DNA of 64,000 nucleotides, from positions 1,138,735 through 1,202,734 of the forward strand of contig NZ_LT575483.1 in the NCBI RefSeq assembly GCF_900086705.1, given 5' to 3'. This document shows positions 9,841-18,341 of the stretch, one piece after another. Position numbers and translations under genes: made by a program. The notes beneath the pieces were generated by a model. That model searched no databases and was not told where the DNA came from. It saw only the letters and a program-made list of their open reading frames with translations. Origin of the DNA: Massilibacillus massiliensis. Its GTDB lineage: Bacteria; Bacillota; Negativicutes; FLKF01. Numbering within the stretch: position 1 is the first letter of the stretch; the number at the start of each line of letters is the position of its first letter.

Positions 9841-10878
9841 CTATGAATGCTTGGATCTTGCTAGTAAATATAAGAAATACGGTGTACCAATCACTGCAAT
9901 TACAATACCTGTAGGTATTTCAGCCGGTTGAAAAAGAACACGCGCTACGATATCGGCGATGATAAATAAAAGACTTCCCACCAAGGCTGCGGCGGGTATA
10001 AGCAATTGATGCTGATTTCCTACCAATTGCCTTGCCAGATGAGGGCCAATTAATCCCACAAAGCCAATCGCGCCGCTAACAGCAGAACAAGCACTAGCCA
10101 AACCTACAGCTGCAGCCAGCAAAGCAAAGCGTTCTTTTTCCAAATCAAGACCTACGCCAACAGCAATTTGATCACCCAATCCTAATATATTGAGAACGCG
10201 CGCTTTATAAAATACAAATGGAATGAGTACGAGTAACCACGGCATCAGCGCTAAGATAAAACTCCAGTTACTCCCCCAAATACTGCCTGCTAGCCAAACT
10301 GAAATAAAATGATAATCGTTTGGATTCATACGAATTGTAAAGATAATCATAGCCGCAGATAGCCCTGCGGCCACAGCGATTCCAACCAAAACTAATGAAA
10401 CGCCTGATAATCCCTGATTTCGTTGGTAAGCTAAGATATAAATCATCCCGGCCGCCAAACTTGCACCTATAAAAGCGATAAAAGGTAATAAAAACACGGA
10501 TATACCCGCTTGGATTGGGTAAAAGCTAATAAACAAAACGACTGCCATTCCAGCCCCGGCATTAATGCCTAAAATTCCTGGATCAGCAAGTGGATTTCGT
10601 GATACCCCCTGTAAGATACATCCCGATAAAGACAAAGCCGCTCCTACAAATACCGCAATTACAATTCGAGGAAGACGTAAATCCAGCAATACCAAATTTT
10701 GCTTTGCCGTACCAAACCCCAAAAGTATTTCTAGCATCTCCCTAAAATTTAAGTGGATATACCCAATATTCATACTAATGATAAAAAATGTTATGACAAG
10801 CAGGGCTAATATAGCCAATACAGCATATCCTCGAAGCTGTTTAGCTCGCTCTGCAATAGGAATTGTCACTTCTTGCAT
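9841..10878 (-). CDS. FecCD-family iron-complex permease (second subunit)
   Basis: 345 residues, about ten membrane helices, with the FecCD hallmarks GCILQGVSRNPLADPGILG (near residue 85), GAIGFVGLIGPHLARQLVG (near 265) and an EIPTGI loop near the end. It pairs with the upstream permease to form the channel of a siderophore/heme/B12-type importer. Its ATG overlaps the stop of the upstream permease by one base (TAATG), so the two are translationally coupled. Confidence 0.92.
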   Translation of the reverse strand: MQEVTIPIAERAKQLRGYAVLAILALLVITFFIISMNIGYIHLNFREMLEILLGFGTAKQNLVLLDLRLPRIVIAVFVGAALSLSGCILQGVSRNPLADPGILGINAGAGMAVVLFISFYPIQAGISVFLLPFIAFIGASLAAGMIYILAYQRNQGLSGVSLVLVGIAVAAGLSAAMIIFTIRMNPNDYHFISVWLAGSIWGSNWSFILALMPWLLVLIPFVFYKARVLNILGLGDQIAVGVGLDLEKERFALLAAAVGLASACSAVSGAIGFVGLIGPHLARQLVGNQHQLLIPAAALVGSLLFIIADIVARVLFQPAEIPTGIVIAVIGTPYFLYLLARSKHS

Positions 10879-11918
10879 TACATGGCCCTCCTATGTCTGC
10901 GTGCTAAATAAAGAAAAAATGGAACGCCAAGGAAGGTTATAATCGCACCAATTGGTGTTTCGTTTGGTGGATTGACCATACGAGCCCCAATATCAGCAAA
11001 AATCATCAGTACACTTCCCAATATTGCTGAACATGGAATAATCGATCGATAATCGACGCCTACTAAATAACGGGCGATATGAGGAATCACAAGTCCAACA
11101 AACCCGATAGATCCAACAGTTGATACACTGGCACCGGCTAAAATCAATACCAAAATTCCTCCGCAGAACTTCACAGTAGTTACTTTCACACCTAGGCCGG
11201 CGGCCACTTCTTCGCCCAGACTAAGCAACGTAATAAAACGCGACAGTATAAGAGATCCTATAAGCCCAAGGATAATCCAAGGAAAAATAACTTTTATTTG
11301 TAGCCACTTGATCCCAGAGATTCCCCCAGCGTACCAAAATGCCAATTCTTGATCGATTCGATAATAAATCGCAATTCCTCCACTTAAAGCAATGAGTAAG
11401 GAAGCTACAGCAGTACCTGCCAAAGTCAGCCGCAATGGACTCAATCCTCCTCTAGCCATAGAACCGATGCCATATACAAGTCCCATACTAACGGCTGCAC
11501 CCATAAAAGAATATAAAATAAGATAGTTAAATGGTAAATTCTTAAAAAAAGCAAAACAAATCGCCAAAGCAAATCCTGCTCCGGCGTTAATACCTAACAG
11601 CCCGGGATCGGCTAAAGGATTGCGCGTCATGCCTTGCATGATAGCACCGGCTACAGCAAAAGCTGCTCCTACCAAAGCACTTGCTGCGACTCTAGGTAAA
11701 CGTAGTTCCTGAACAATCAAATGCGCATGTAATTCAGGGTTAAAATTGAAAATTGCGTTCCATACAGTGGACAGAGGAACTTTTACTGCTCCGATTGATA
11801 TGGACACCAACATGCCAAGTACCAAAGCGACAAAGCTACACGCCAAAACTATCAAAACCCGGTTCGGACATGCGCTTGCTTTTTCATTATTTGCTACAAT
11901 TTCTGAGCATCTATGCAT
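10878..11918 (-). CDS. FecCD-family iron-complex permease (first subunit)
   Basis: 346 residues, about ten membrane helices, with GAIMQGMTRNPLADPGLLG and GSIGFVGLVIPHIARYLVG, the conserved FecCD segments. First gene of the operon; GAGGAGG lies about ten bases before the ATG and a Fur-like box is 136 bases upstream of the start. The two permeases are related but clearly different, as expected for a heterodimer (FecC/FecD or FepD/FepG type). Confidence 0.92.
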   Translation of the reverse strand: MHRCSEIVANNEKASACPNRVLIVLACSFVALVLGMLVSISIGAVKVPLSTVWNAIFNFNPELHAHLIVQELRLPRVAASALVGAAFAVAGAIMQGMTRNPLADPGLLGINAGAGFALAICFAFFKNLPFNYLILYSFMGAAVSMGLVYGIGSMARGGLSPLRLTLAGTAVASLLIALSGGIAIYYRIDQELAFWYAGGISGIKWLQIKVIFPWIILGLIGSLILSRFITLLSLGEEVAAGLGVKVTTVKFCGGILVLILAGASVSTVGSIGFVGLVIPHIARYLVGVDYRSIIPCSAILGSVLMIFADIGARMVNPPNETPIGAIITFLGVPFFLYLARRHRRAM

Positions 11919-12053
11919 TCCTATGAAATCCTCCTCTGAAAATTACGACCAACAAAAGTATCAGTTTCGTATGTACGATAATACCTTTTAACTGATTCAT
12001 CACTTTCGTGCAATTGCAATATCTTAAACGAACGAAATAGTCCATTCTTTATT

Positions 12054-12072
12054 GATAACGAAAATCATTACC
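12054..12072 (-). promoter_or_regulatory. Fur-like box upstream of the FecCD operon
   Basis: The 19-mer GATAACGAAAATCATTACC matches the classical Fur consensus GATAATGATAATCATTATC at 16 of 19 positions. It lies between the TonB receptor terminator and the first permease, so the importer is expected to be iron-repressed. Confidence 0.7.
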
Positions 12073-12240
12073 GCTTGAAATTATAGTATAGATGATGAAA
12101 TCTTGTCAAGACACATCCATAGAAATCTCCTTCTGCGGATCGCTAAACAACGCCTTTAGGAATTTTTCTTCTTAAAAGAAGAGCTACTTATAAAATCGTA
12201 CACGTTAGGCAACGCTCGGCCTTGATCATAACGGATCTTT

Positions 12241-12287
12241 AAAATAAACAGGTACTGCTCTCATGAAATGATGAGCAATACCTGTTC
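12241..12287 (-). terminator. Terminator of the 12.3-14.2 kb TonB receptor gene
   Basis: Arms AACAGGTACTGCTCTCAT (12247-12264) and ATGAGCAATACCTGTT (12271-12286) pair almost fully, and a T-rich run follows on the minus strand. Confidence 0.75.
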
Positions 12288-12310
12288 AGCCTCCATTGTT
12301 ACTTATTTAG

Positions 12311-14233
12311 TTAAAATTGTTTTTCCACACCAATTACAAAGCTTCTTCCAGGCATCGGATATTTACCCGGTACTTTATAATATTCAGGCGAGGTTCCAAT
12401 GACTTCATACGCTTGATTTGTCAAATTATACCCTTTTAAATAAACTTGTGTATCTTTTGCAGCCCGATAACGGATATTCATATCTAGGGTAAAATATGAA
12501 TCAGAGGTATATGCTCTCTTATCGCGCCCTGTTCCAGACAGCATCGTTATTCCCGCATCCAATTTATCTTTGCTATATTGAATACCTAAAGAATATCCAT
12601 TTGGCCGGCTATTTAGAGGATCTAGAATATAATTATCTGTTCCCCCTTGTTGTTTTTCAATTTTTGAATAAGAATAACCTGCATTGACCTTCCATTGCTC
12701 AGATAATTTTCTTTGTAAATTGATCTCCATCCCCTGTCTCTTTTCACGATCCACATTCATCCACATTCCTTGACTACCGACGACTCCTGATTTCCATACA
12801 ATTGCATTTTCTAAATCACTACGGTAAATACTGGATTGCAGTGTAGTCTTATGATCTAATTTCATATCCAATCCCAGTGTAAATGTATCTGAAGACTCCG
12901 GTTTCAAATCTTTATTACCTAACCAACTTGGTGTATTTGCATATAGATCCAACAATCTTGGATTTCTGACGGCTTGTCCCCAGGATATATATACATTTGT
13001 ATCCGTTGCTACTTCTTTACTCAAAGATACATGAGAGGTAACCTCACCACCAAATGTGTCATGATGATCATAACGACTACCGAAGTTTAAGGACATATCA
13101 TCTTTTAATTTTAAATTATTTTCTATGAATACCGCTTTCGTAGTTGCATCAGCTTTCATATACTTTGAACTGTTAAAATCGTTAACCTTCTCTTGCCGAA
13201 TATCTGTACCACCGGTCATAGTATAGTTATCATTCAGTTGCCAACTTTGCTGCCATTCTGCACCATTTACTTTAAGATCATGCCACAAAATGCCGTACGG
13301 CCAATGTGCAGTTTCTTCACTGGTATTTTGATAAATTCGAAAGCTATTCGCATTATTTTTTTCTTTTCCCCATGAATAAGTCAATGCGACATTTAAATCT
13401 GAAACACGTCGGCGCTCATCCGGATTAGAAATTGTACCAGCATCTACATCTTTTAGTGCTAAACCATAGCCCCCGCGATCTTCCATACGTTCGATTGACA
13501 AAGAAAGTTCACTATCATCATCAAGCTGTTTATCGATACGCAACGTTTGATGCTCTTTATCAATTTCACTGGCTTTAAATTCTCTACTGTTTCCTGTTCG
13601 TGGGTTTTTATAGTCAAAATTACCTCTCGTTTGTTTATCATATGTAAATATATAACTTATATCATTATCAACACCTTCGGTCGTTAAAGCATAACGCCTT
13701 GAATTCCATGATCCAAATTCTGTTGTTGCCTTCGTAACATTTTCTTTTGCTTTTTTCGTAATAATATTGATGACACCACCAACTGCATCACTACCATACA
13801 AAGCTGAATTCGGTCCGCGCACAATTTCAATACGTTCAATATTTTCAATCGCAATATTATCAATATTCAGCCCATTAAAACTACCTGTAGTAGAATAATA
13901 TGCCCAAGTCATTTTTCTGCCATCTACTAGTACAAGAACTCTATCATCTCCATTAAGAATTGGAAAAGAAGCATAACTACTGGTTCCCATATTAACATTA
14001 TTCGCAGTTAATACGTCAGAAATCTTACTATATCCGCCTTTTTCAATCTCTTCATTTCCTATAACTGTAACATTCGCCGCAACTTCACTCTTTTTTACTG
14101 GAACACGAGTTGCGGTCACGACATATTCATCAAAATCAAATTCCTGTTCTTCAGCATACGCATCATTTGCTATTCCAAACGATATTGCACCGCAAATTAA
14201 AGTACACAGTAAGCCCTTGGTCTTCTTGTCCAT
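12311..14233 (-). CDS. TonB-dependent outer-membrane receptor (CirA/BtuB-like)
   Basis: 640 residues: signal peptide, a TonB-box region followed by FDEYVVTATRVPVKKSEV, a plug domain (about 45-155, with IERIEIVRGPNSALYGSDAVGGVINIITKK) and a 22-strand beta-barrel ending in an aromatic residue (VIGVEKQF). In the barrel, RNPRLLDLY...LKPES corresponds to the conserved block that in heme receptors carries FRAP and NPNL; the exact heme motif is not present. It moves an iron complex, heme or corrinoid across the outer membrane using TonB. It sits between the heme-degradation genes and the FecBCDE importer, so heme or a ferric complex is likely, but the ligand is not proven. Confidence 0.88.
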   Translation of the reverse strand: MDKKTKGLLCTLICGAISFGIANDAYAEEQEFDFDEYVVTATRVPVKKSEVAANVTVIGNEEIEKGGYSKISDVLTANNVNMGTSSYASFPILNGDDRVLVLVDGRKMTWAYYSTTGSFNGLNIDNIAIENIERIEIVRGPNSALYGSDAVGGVINIITKKAKENVTKATTEFGSWNSRRYALTTEGVDNDISYIFTYDKQTRGNFDYKNPRTGNSREFKASEIDKEHQTLRIDKQLDDDSELSLSIERMEDRGGYGLALKDVDAGTISNPDERRRVSDLNVALTYSWGKEKNNANSFRIYQNTSEETAHWPYGILWHDLKVNGAEWQQSWQLNDNYTMTGGTDIRQEKVNDFNSSKYMKADATTKAVFIENNLKLKDDMSLNFGSRYDHHDTFGGEVTSHVSLSKEVATDTNVYISWGQAVRNPRLLDLYANTPSWLGNKDLKPESSDTFTLGLDMKLDHKTTLQSSIYRSDLENAIVWKSGVVGSQGMWMNVDREKRQGMEINLQRKLSEQWKVNAGYSYSKIEKQQGGTDNYILDPLNSRPNGYSLGIQYSKDKLDAGITMLSGTGRDKRAYTSDSYFTLDMNIRYRAAKDTQVYLKGYNLTNQAYEVIGTSPEYYKVPGKYPMPGRSFVIGVEKQF

Positions 14234-14291
14234 GCAGTCATCTCCTTATATCTTTACTTTATTTTTAAGTAATAAGAATAAAAACGATATT

Positions 14292-14310
14292 GATAGTTAT
14301 TATCATTATC
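14292..14310 (-). promoter_or_regulatory. Fur-like box upstream of the TonB receptor gene
   Basis: GATAGTTATTATCATTATC matches the 19-base Fur consensus at 16 positions. It is 59 bases before the start codon, where a promoter would lie. Confidence 0.7.
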
Positions 14311-14488
14311 AATACTTTTGTTATGATACAAAAAAACCTTGGGCTTGTCAACTTTGAACGATCTTTCCTAAGTAAAAGAATCGGAAACTATAGCAGATCA
14401 TACTTTAATCTATAATGGCTTACCTATCTTTTCATTTTATTAAATCAATTGCGATTCCAGTTATCATTTTGCTATCGTCACTTCTATA

Positions 14489-14533
14489 CAAAAAAATGTT
14501 GTGGTCTGATTAAAATCAAGGCCACAACATTTT
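14489..14533 (-). terminator. Terminator of the heme-degradation operon
   Basis: Perfect 12-bp stem AAAATGTTGTGG/CCACAACATTTT (14493-14504 and 14522-14533), followed on the minus strand by a T run. It lies about 100 bases after the radical SAM gene. Confidence 0.8.
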
Positions 14534-14630
14534 ATACAACATGTTTATACGGCAGTGTATCACTGCGTCAAAAGCTGTATGTAAATATCTATATCAACGT
14601 TTACGTTATAATCTACTCTGCTATCCAGCA

Positions 14631-16106
14631 TTATGCCTTAGCAAACCCCGCTCCTATTGCCGGATGCCCTTCTGGCATATGTTGGATTTTGGGATGTAAT
14701 TTCATTGCCCCATCTTGTGCGGCAATTTTTTGCACAGCTAAACTTTTTTCCCCAGTTACTAAGATTTGAATACATTCTACCGTAGTCTGTGATAGATTGA
14801 CCTGCCAGAATTGACCAGCAAGCGTTAATTCATAAAGAATCCCGTTGTATTTTACAAGACCACGCTCTTCCCATAGTTTATATAGCCATTGCAACTCACT
14901 CAAGCGAGGTTCTGCCTGAATCAATCGTTGTAAGTCTAAGAAACCTTGCTCTAGCTGTCCCAAAACAGTATTTATGATTGGTTGCAATGGAGATTGTTCC
15001 ATCAGTACCATACATGGTTTTTTTTCTTCTTTTACCAATTTTTCATAAACGGGAAGCATTCTGTGCAGCATCGTTGTATAACCTCCGATACTACCTCCGG
15101 CACCGCAACCAAAAGGAAACATATCTCGCCCTTCTTTTGCCAAGATATTATAAAGACTTCGCTCTCTGTTATTACGCGTCCAATGACAGATGCTAAGACG
15201 TTTAAAAGCTCGTTTTGTCAAAAAGTCATGTGCAAAGGAAAACATTTCTGCCTGCCGTGCAGTATCAGCAGCCGGAGACATTTTCCCCGCTTGAATGCGC
15301 TTGTTCATTTCACTTTCTTCAAACACATTAAGCTGATATAAATCCATACCATCCACCGCTGATGCAGACAAAAGTTCCAAATCTTCTTTCCACAGCTTCA
15401 TATCTTGGTCAGGTAAACCGTAGATCAGATCAACAATCACTGCACATTGCTGATAAGCTTTTAATTCTGCCAATCTTTTTAGCACTGTTTCTTGATCGTC
15501 AATTCGTCCTAATTGGCGTCGAATATGCGTATGAAACGATTGTACACCCAAAGACATTCTATTGACACCATGCTTCATCCATATATCCATTTTTTCCGGC
15601 ACTAAATCGTAAATGCGTCCTTCCAACGTTAATTCATAATCATTAGCCAACGGTAAACAATCGTGAATGGTTTGTAACAGACGTTTTGCATTTTGTGGTG
15701 ATAAAGAGGTCGGCGTTCCACCCCCAATAAAAACTGCATGTATCAGACCATCTTTCATTTGCGGTACTGCGGCAGAAGCTTCTATTTCCTGTATTAAACA
15801 GTCAATATACTTATCTTCGATCGCTTGATTCGCAGCATTTTGAAAAAAATTACAATATAAACATCTAGTCTGACAGAAAGGAATATGAATATAAACGGAA
15901 CGAGGCGCCATCTGCTCGGGCACAGAAAACATGATTTTTTCCCATACACCTTGTGTTTGGTCTGCCTTTACCGGTCTCCCTGTCAAACCAGCATGAACTA
16001 CTCTTTTATGAGGAAATGCACCAGTCAGCGGATCGACATTTTGATAACCAAATTGTAATGCTGCTTCTTCCTTTGAAAGAGTCTGCATAATCGTCTCTAG
16101 TTTCAT
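14631..16106 (-). CDS. HutW/ChuW-like radical SAM heme-degrading enzyme
   Basis: 491 residues. The radical SAM cluster motif is CQTRCLYCNFF (C-x3-C-x2-C) near residue 80, preceded by VYIHIPF and followed by FIGGGTPTSL and SLGVQSFH, as in the HemN/HemW superfamily. The additional N-terminal segment, the flavodoxin partner and the iron-uptake setting favour the ChuW/HutW branch, which opens the heme ring anaerobically and releases iron without oxygen. The C-terminus ends in a small extra segment with PEGHPAIGAGF; a similar PTGHP is found in the flavodoxin. The start overlaps the flavodoxin stop by 4 bases. A HemN/HemW-type function is the alternative but fits the context less well. Confidence 0.82.
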   Translation of the reverse strand: MKLETIMQTLSKEEAALQFGYQNVDPLTGAFPHKRVVHAGLTGRPVKADQTQGVWEKIMFSVPEQMAPRSVYIHIPFCQTRCLYCNFFQNAANQAIEDKYIDCLIQEIEASAAVPQMKDGLIHAVFIGGGTPTSLSPQNAKRLLQTIHDCLPLANDYELTLEGRIYDLVPEKMDIWMKHGVNRMSLGVQSFHTHIRRQLGRIDDQETVLKRLAELKAYQQCAVIVDLIYGLPDQDMKLWKEDLELLSASAVDGMDLYQLNVFEESEMNKRIQAGKMSPAADTARQAEMFSFAHDFLTKRAFKRLSICHWTRNNRERSLYNILAKEGRDMFPFGCGAGGSIGGYTTMLHRMLPVYEKLVKEEKKPCMVLMEQSPLQPIINTVLGQLEQGFLDLQRLIQAEPRLSELQWLYKLWEERGLVKYNGILYELTLAGQFWQVNLSQTTVECIQILVTGEKSLAVQKIAAQDGAMKLHPKIQHMPEGHPAIGAGFAKA

Positions 16107-16630
16107 AAAGCAGAATTCTCCAATCGTTTTAATGTTTCAACGACAAAATTTCTAGCTGCTTGCAAATCTCTATCATCTGGATGCACCGATGCTCGTTCAT
16201 GCAGTTTTTCTCTTTCAGATGTCACAGCATGCGGATGTCCAGTCGGGAACATTTTTTTCATTTGCTCAATTAAATTCGGGTCAACTTTACCTTGACAAAT
16301 AAATGTATGAATCGGCATTGCATTAGACGGCAACAGTGCTATCGCGTTTTGCATACTTGATGTTGCATGCTCTGAATCCGGATCTGCACCAAGTGTAGCA
16401 AATAATGCAACTTTAGGATGATGTAATCTTTCTAATAATTTTTTTGACTGTGCATCAGCTGTTCCACGATCAACCCAAAAGCCTACAAAAACACAATCGT
16501 AAGCATCCAAATTTTCTGGGGCATCCGCCACTGACAGGCATGGTGTCTCATTAGGTAAAACGCTGCAAATTTCTTTGGCAATTTTCTCAGTATTGCCTGT
16601 TCTTGATGAGTATAAAACGATACAATTCAT
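16103..16630 (-). CDS. Flavodoxin partner of the heme-degradation enzyme
   Basis: 175 residues with the FMN phosphate loop YSSRTGNTEKIA at the N-terminus and the following strands YDCVFVGFWVDRG and VALFATLGA typical of flavodoxins. The C-terminal 40 residues (PTGHPHAVTSE... ASVHPDDRDL) extend beyond the flavodoxin core. It probably supplies electrons to the radical SAM enzyme with which it is translationally coupled, as in the HmuW/HmuF-type anaerobic heme systems of other bacteria. Shine-Dalgarno GGAGG precedes the ATG. Electron transfer role is inferred from context. Confidence 0.85.
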   Translation of the reverse strand: MNCIVLYSSRTGNTEKIAKEICSVLPNETPCLSVADAPENLDAYDCVFVGFWVDRGTADAQSKKLLERLHHPKVALFATLGADPDSEHATSSMQNAIALLPSNAMPIHTFICQGKVDPNLIEQMKKMFPTGHPHAVTSEREKLHERASVHPDDRDLQAARNFVVETLKRLENSAL

Positions 16631-16785
16631 AAATCATTCCTCCAAAAATTTAATTCATCTAAAGTATAACAAAATCCTTCTTTTCATATTGTCGGAAGCT
16701 TTGCCTGCACCACTCCCTTCATGGTTATAGATTCTAATTTTATTTATGCTATGCTCATAGCAAGCTGAACAATGTGTTCACCTGC

Positions 16786-17865
16786 CTATTTTTCATAAAG
16801 AAAAGCGGCTAATACACTCAATGCTTTTTCCATCTGAATACCAGGATTGACTGCAAATAAAGAATACGGGAGTTTATATATGCGTCTATTTTTCTGCAGC
16901 GTATTTAGTTTCTGCCATGGTGAATGCAGGAGTGATGTATTCTTTTGATTTTCCCCTCCACTCAAATGATGATCGACAAATAAAATAACATCAATTTGAA
17001 TTTCTGTAATCGTCTCAAAATCCAGCGGAGCATATGCTAATTTTTCATCTTTAATTGTGATTAAATCAAATACATTGACGCCGCCCAATCTTTTTACCAT
17101 ATCGCCAACAAAACTTGTAGAAAGTGCTGCATATAATTCGCCGTCAATAGACCAAACAACCAGCACTCTTGGCGAAGGTTGCTCACCAATTTGTTCAATT
17201 AATTGTTGTCGATGTTTTTCAATCACACCAATCTTTTTTTCCGCTATTTTTTCTGTGCCATTTAATTCACCATAAAAACATAATCCTTCCAAAACACTTG
17301 CATAATTAGAAAATGTTTGTAATATAGTTGGAATTCCTTTTCTTTCTAAAACAGCTGCTAATGATCGATATGTCGGAAATGCCATACCAATAACTAAATC
17401 TGGTTTCATCTCGACAATACGCTTAAGGTCAGGATTTTCCGGTATCCCTACTTCTGGAATATCCTTAACTTTATCTTCTAATATGGCCGGCAACCGATCA
17501 CTTGTCCCCCTGCCAATCGGCATACCGCCAGTTGCAACATACAATCCTAAATTAGATGAATTTAAAATAACCACCCGACGTGGATGACTTGGGATCTCAA
17601 CCAGTCTACCGGCACTATCCGTAACCATACGATTTTGAATATCGCCAGATTTATCTAACTGTCGTCTCGGCGAATTTCGCTTTTGAATCCGACTATCTCC
17701 CTTATGGTTTAAAAGCTGAATTGTCCCACATTTTGGGCACTTGATTTCGACCTTTTCTACGATTCCGCGAAACAACAAACTATTACAAAAAACACATCGG
17801 ACAGGACACAAATCCTCGTGAGACTCATGCCATATATCTTGCACAAGTCTATCATATCCCAACAC
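16786..17865 (-). CDS. Com-like zinc finger fused to a signal-less metal-receptor domain
   Basis: About 359 residues. Residues 20-50 hold CPVRCVFCNSLLFRG and VEIKCPKCG, a four-cysteine zinc ribbon (Cys 24, 27, 43, 46) that looks like the Com translational regulator of phage Mu, where the same spacing and the N-x-LLF block occur. From about residue 81 the protein is a FecB/BtuF-type helical-backbone metal receptor (TDSAGRLVEIPSHPRRVVIL, MKPDLVIGMAF). There is no signal peptide or lipobox, so the receptor part should stay in the cytoplasm. It heads the unit with the flavodoxin and radical SAM enzyme, behind a Fur-like box. The start is uncertain: a GTG at 17865 has GAGGGAG ten bases away, and an earlier GTG at 17874 abuts it. 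A cytoplasmic heme/iron-complex sensor or carrier acting on nucleic acid is a possible role, by inference only. Confidence 0.8.
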   Translation of the reverse strand: MLGYDRLVQDIWHESHEDLCPVRCVFCNSLLFRGIVEKVEIKCPKCGTIQLLNHKGDSRIQKRNSPRRQLDKSGDIQNRMVTDSAGRLVEIPSHPRRVVILNSSNLGLYVATGGMPIGRGTSDRLPAILEDKVKDIPEVGIPENPDLKRIVEMKPDLVIGMAFPTYRSLAAVLERKGIPTILQTFSNYASVLEGLCFYGELNGTEKIAEKKIGVIEKHRQQLIEQIGEQPSPRVLVVWSIDGELYAALSTSFVGDMVKRLGGVNVFDLITIKDEKLAYAPLDFETITEIQIDVILFVDHHLSGGENQKNTSLLHSPWQKLNTLQKNRRIYKLPYSLFAVNPGIQMEKALSVLAAFLYEK

Positions 17866-17898
17866 GCAAATCACTCTCCCTCATTTTTCCATTTTCGC

Positions 17899-17944
17899 AA
17901 AATAAAAAGAGCTCCATACATAACTTAATTACGTAATGAAGCTC
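17899..17944 (-). terminator. Terminator-like hairpin in the leader of the heme operon
   Basis: On the minus strand, GAGCTTCAT pairs with ATGGAGCTC (9 bp, one G-U) around an 18-base loop and is followed by TTTTTATTTT. It lies between the Fur-like box and the Com-fusion gene, about 35-80 bases before the start, so it is either an attenuator of this operon or a relic terminator. Confidence 0.6.
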
Positions 17945-18032
17945 CAGGCTTTCTTAAACATTACCGCAACCAACGAAGGATAGCAGTACTTTACTTTTTC
18001 TGATTTAATACACATCTTGTTTATAATATAGC

Positions 18033-18051
18033 GTAGATGAGAATCATTGTC
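18033..18051 (-). promoter_or_regulatory. Fur-like box upstream of the heme-degradation operon
   Basis: GTAGATGAGAATCATTGTC matches the Fur consensus at 14 of 19 positions, with the core GAGAATCATTGTC well kept. It lies after the terminator of the upstream receptor gene and about 160 bases before the first gene of the heme unit, giving a long leader. Confidence 0.6.
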
Positions 18052-18222
18052 AATATATTTTAGAATTGATGTTAAAATTCCTTACAGGTTATACCTATAT
18101 TCTAAAACATTTACCTTTAAGGAAGTTTTTATTTGCAGAAAATATTTAATGTATAAAATTAATTCTAAATTACAGATTCACCGTTGCACGACATAGTAGT
18201 TTTCACCTTTATCCTATCATCT

Positions 18223-18256
18223 AAAAAATCTGCCGCCTATAGTTAAGCAGCAGATT
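18223..18256 (-). terminator. Terminator of the siderophore receptor gene
   Basis: Stem AATCTGCTGC/GCGGCAGATT on the minus strand (plus-strand arms 18227-18236 and 18247-18256), followed by six T, 85 bases after the receptor stop codon. Confidence 0.75.
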
Positions 18257-18341
18257 AAAATTAGTATATTATATATGTTTGTCTTCTTAGCGCGATACAC
18301 ACCAAAATTCTGTGAAACCGATTTCTTGTTTATACATTGCC

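Noticed and set aside
17790-17874. Phage Mu-like prophage remnant, because of the Com-like block
   Set aside because: No other phage gene is nearby and the block is in frame with the receptor domain.
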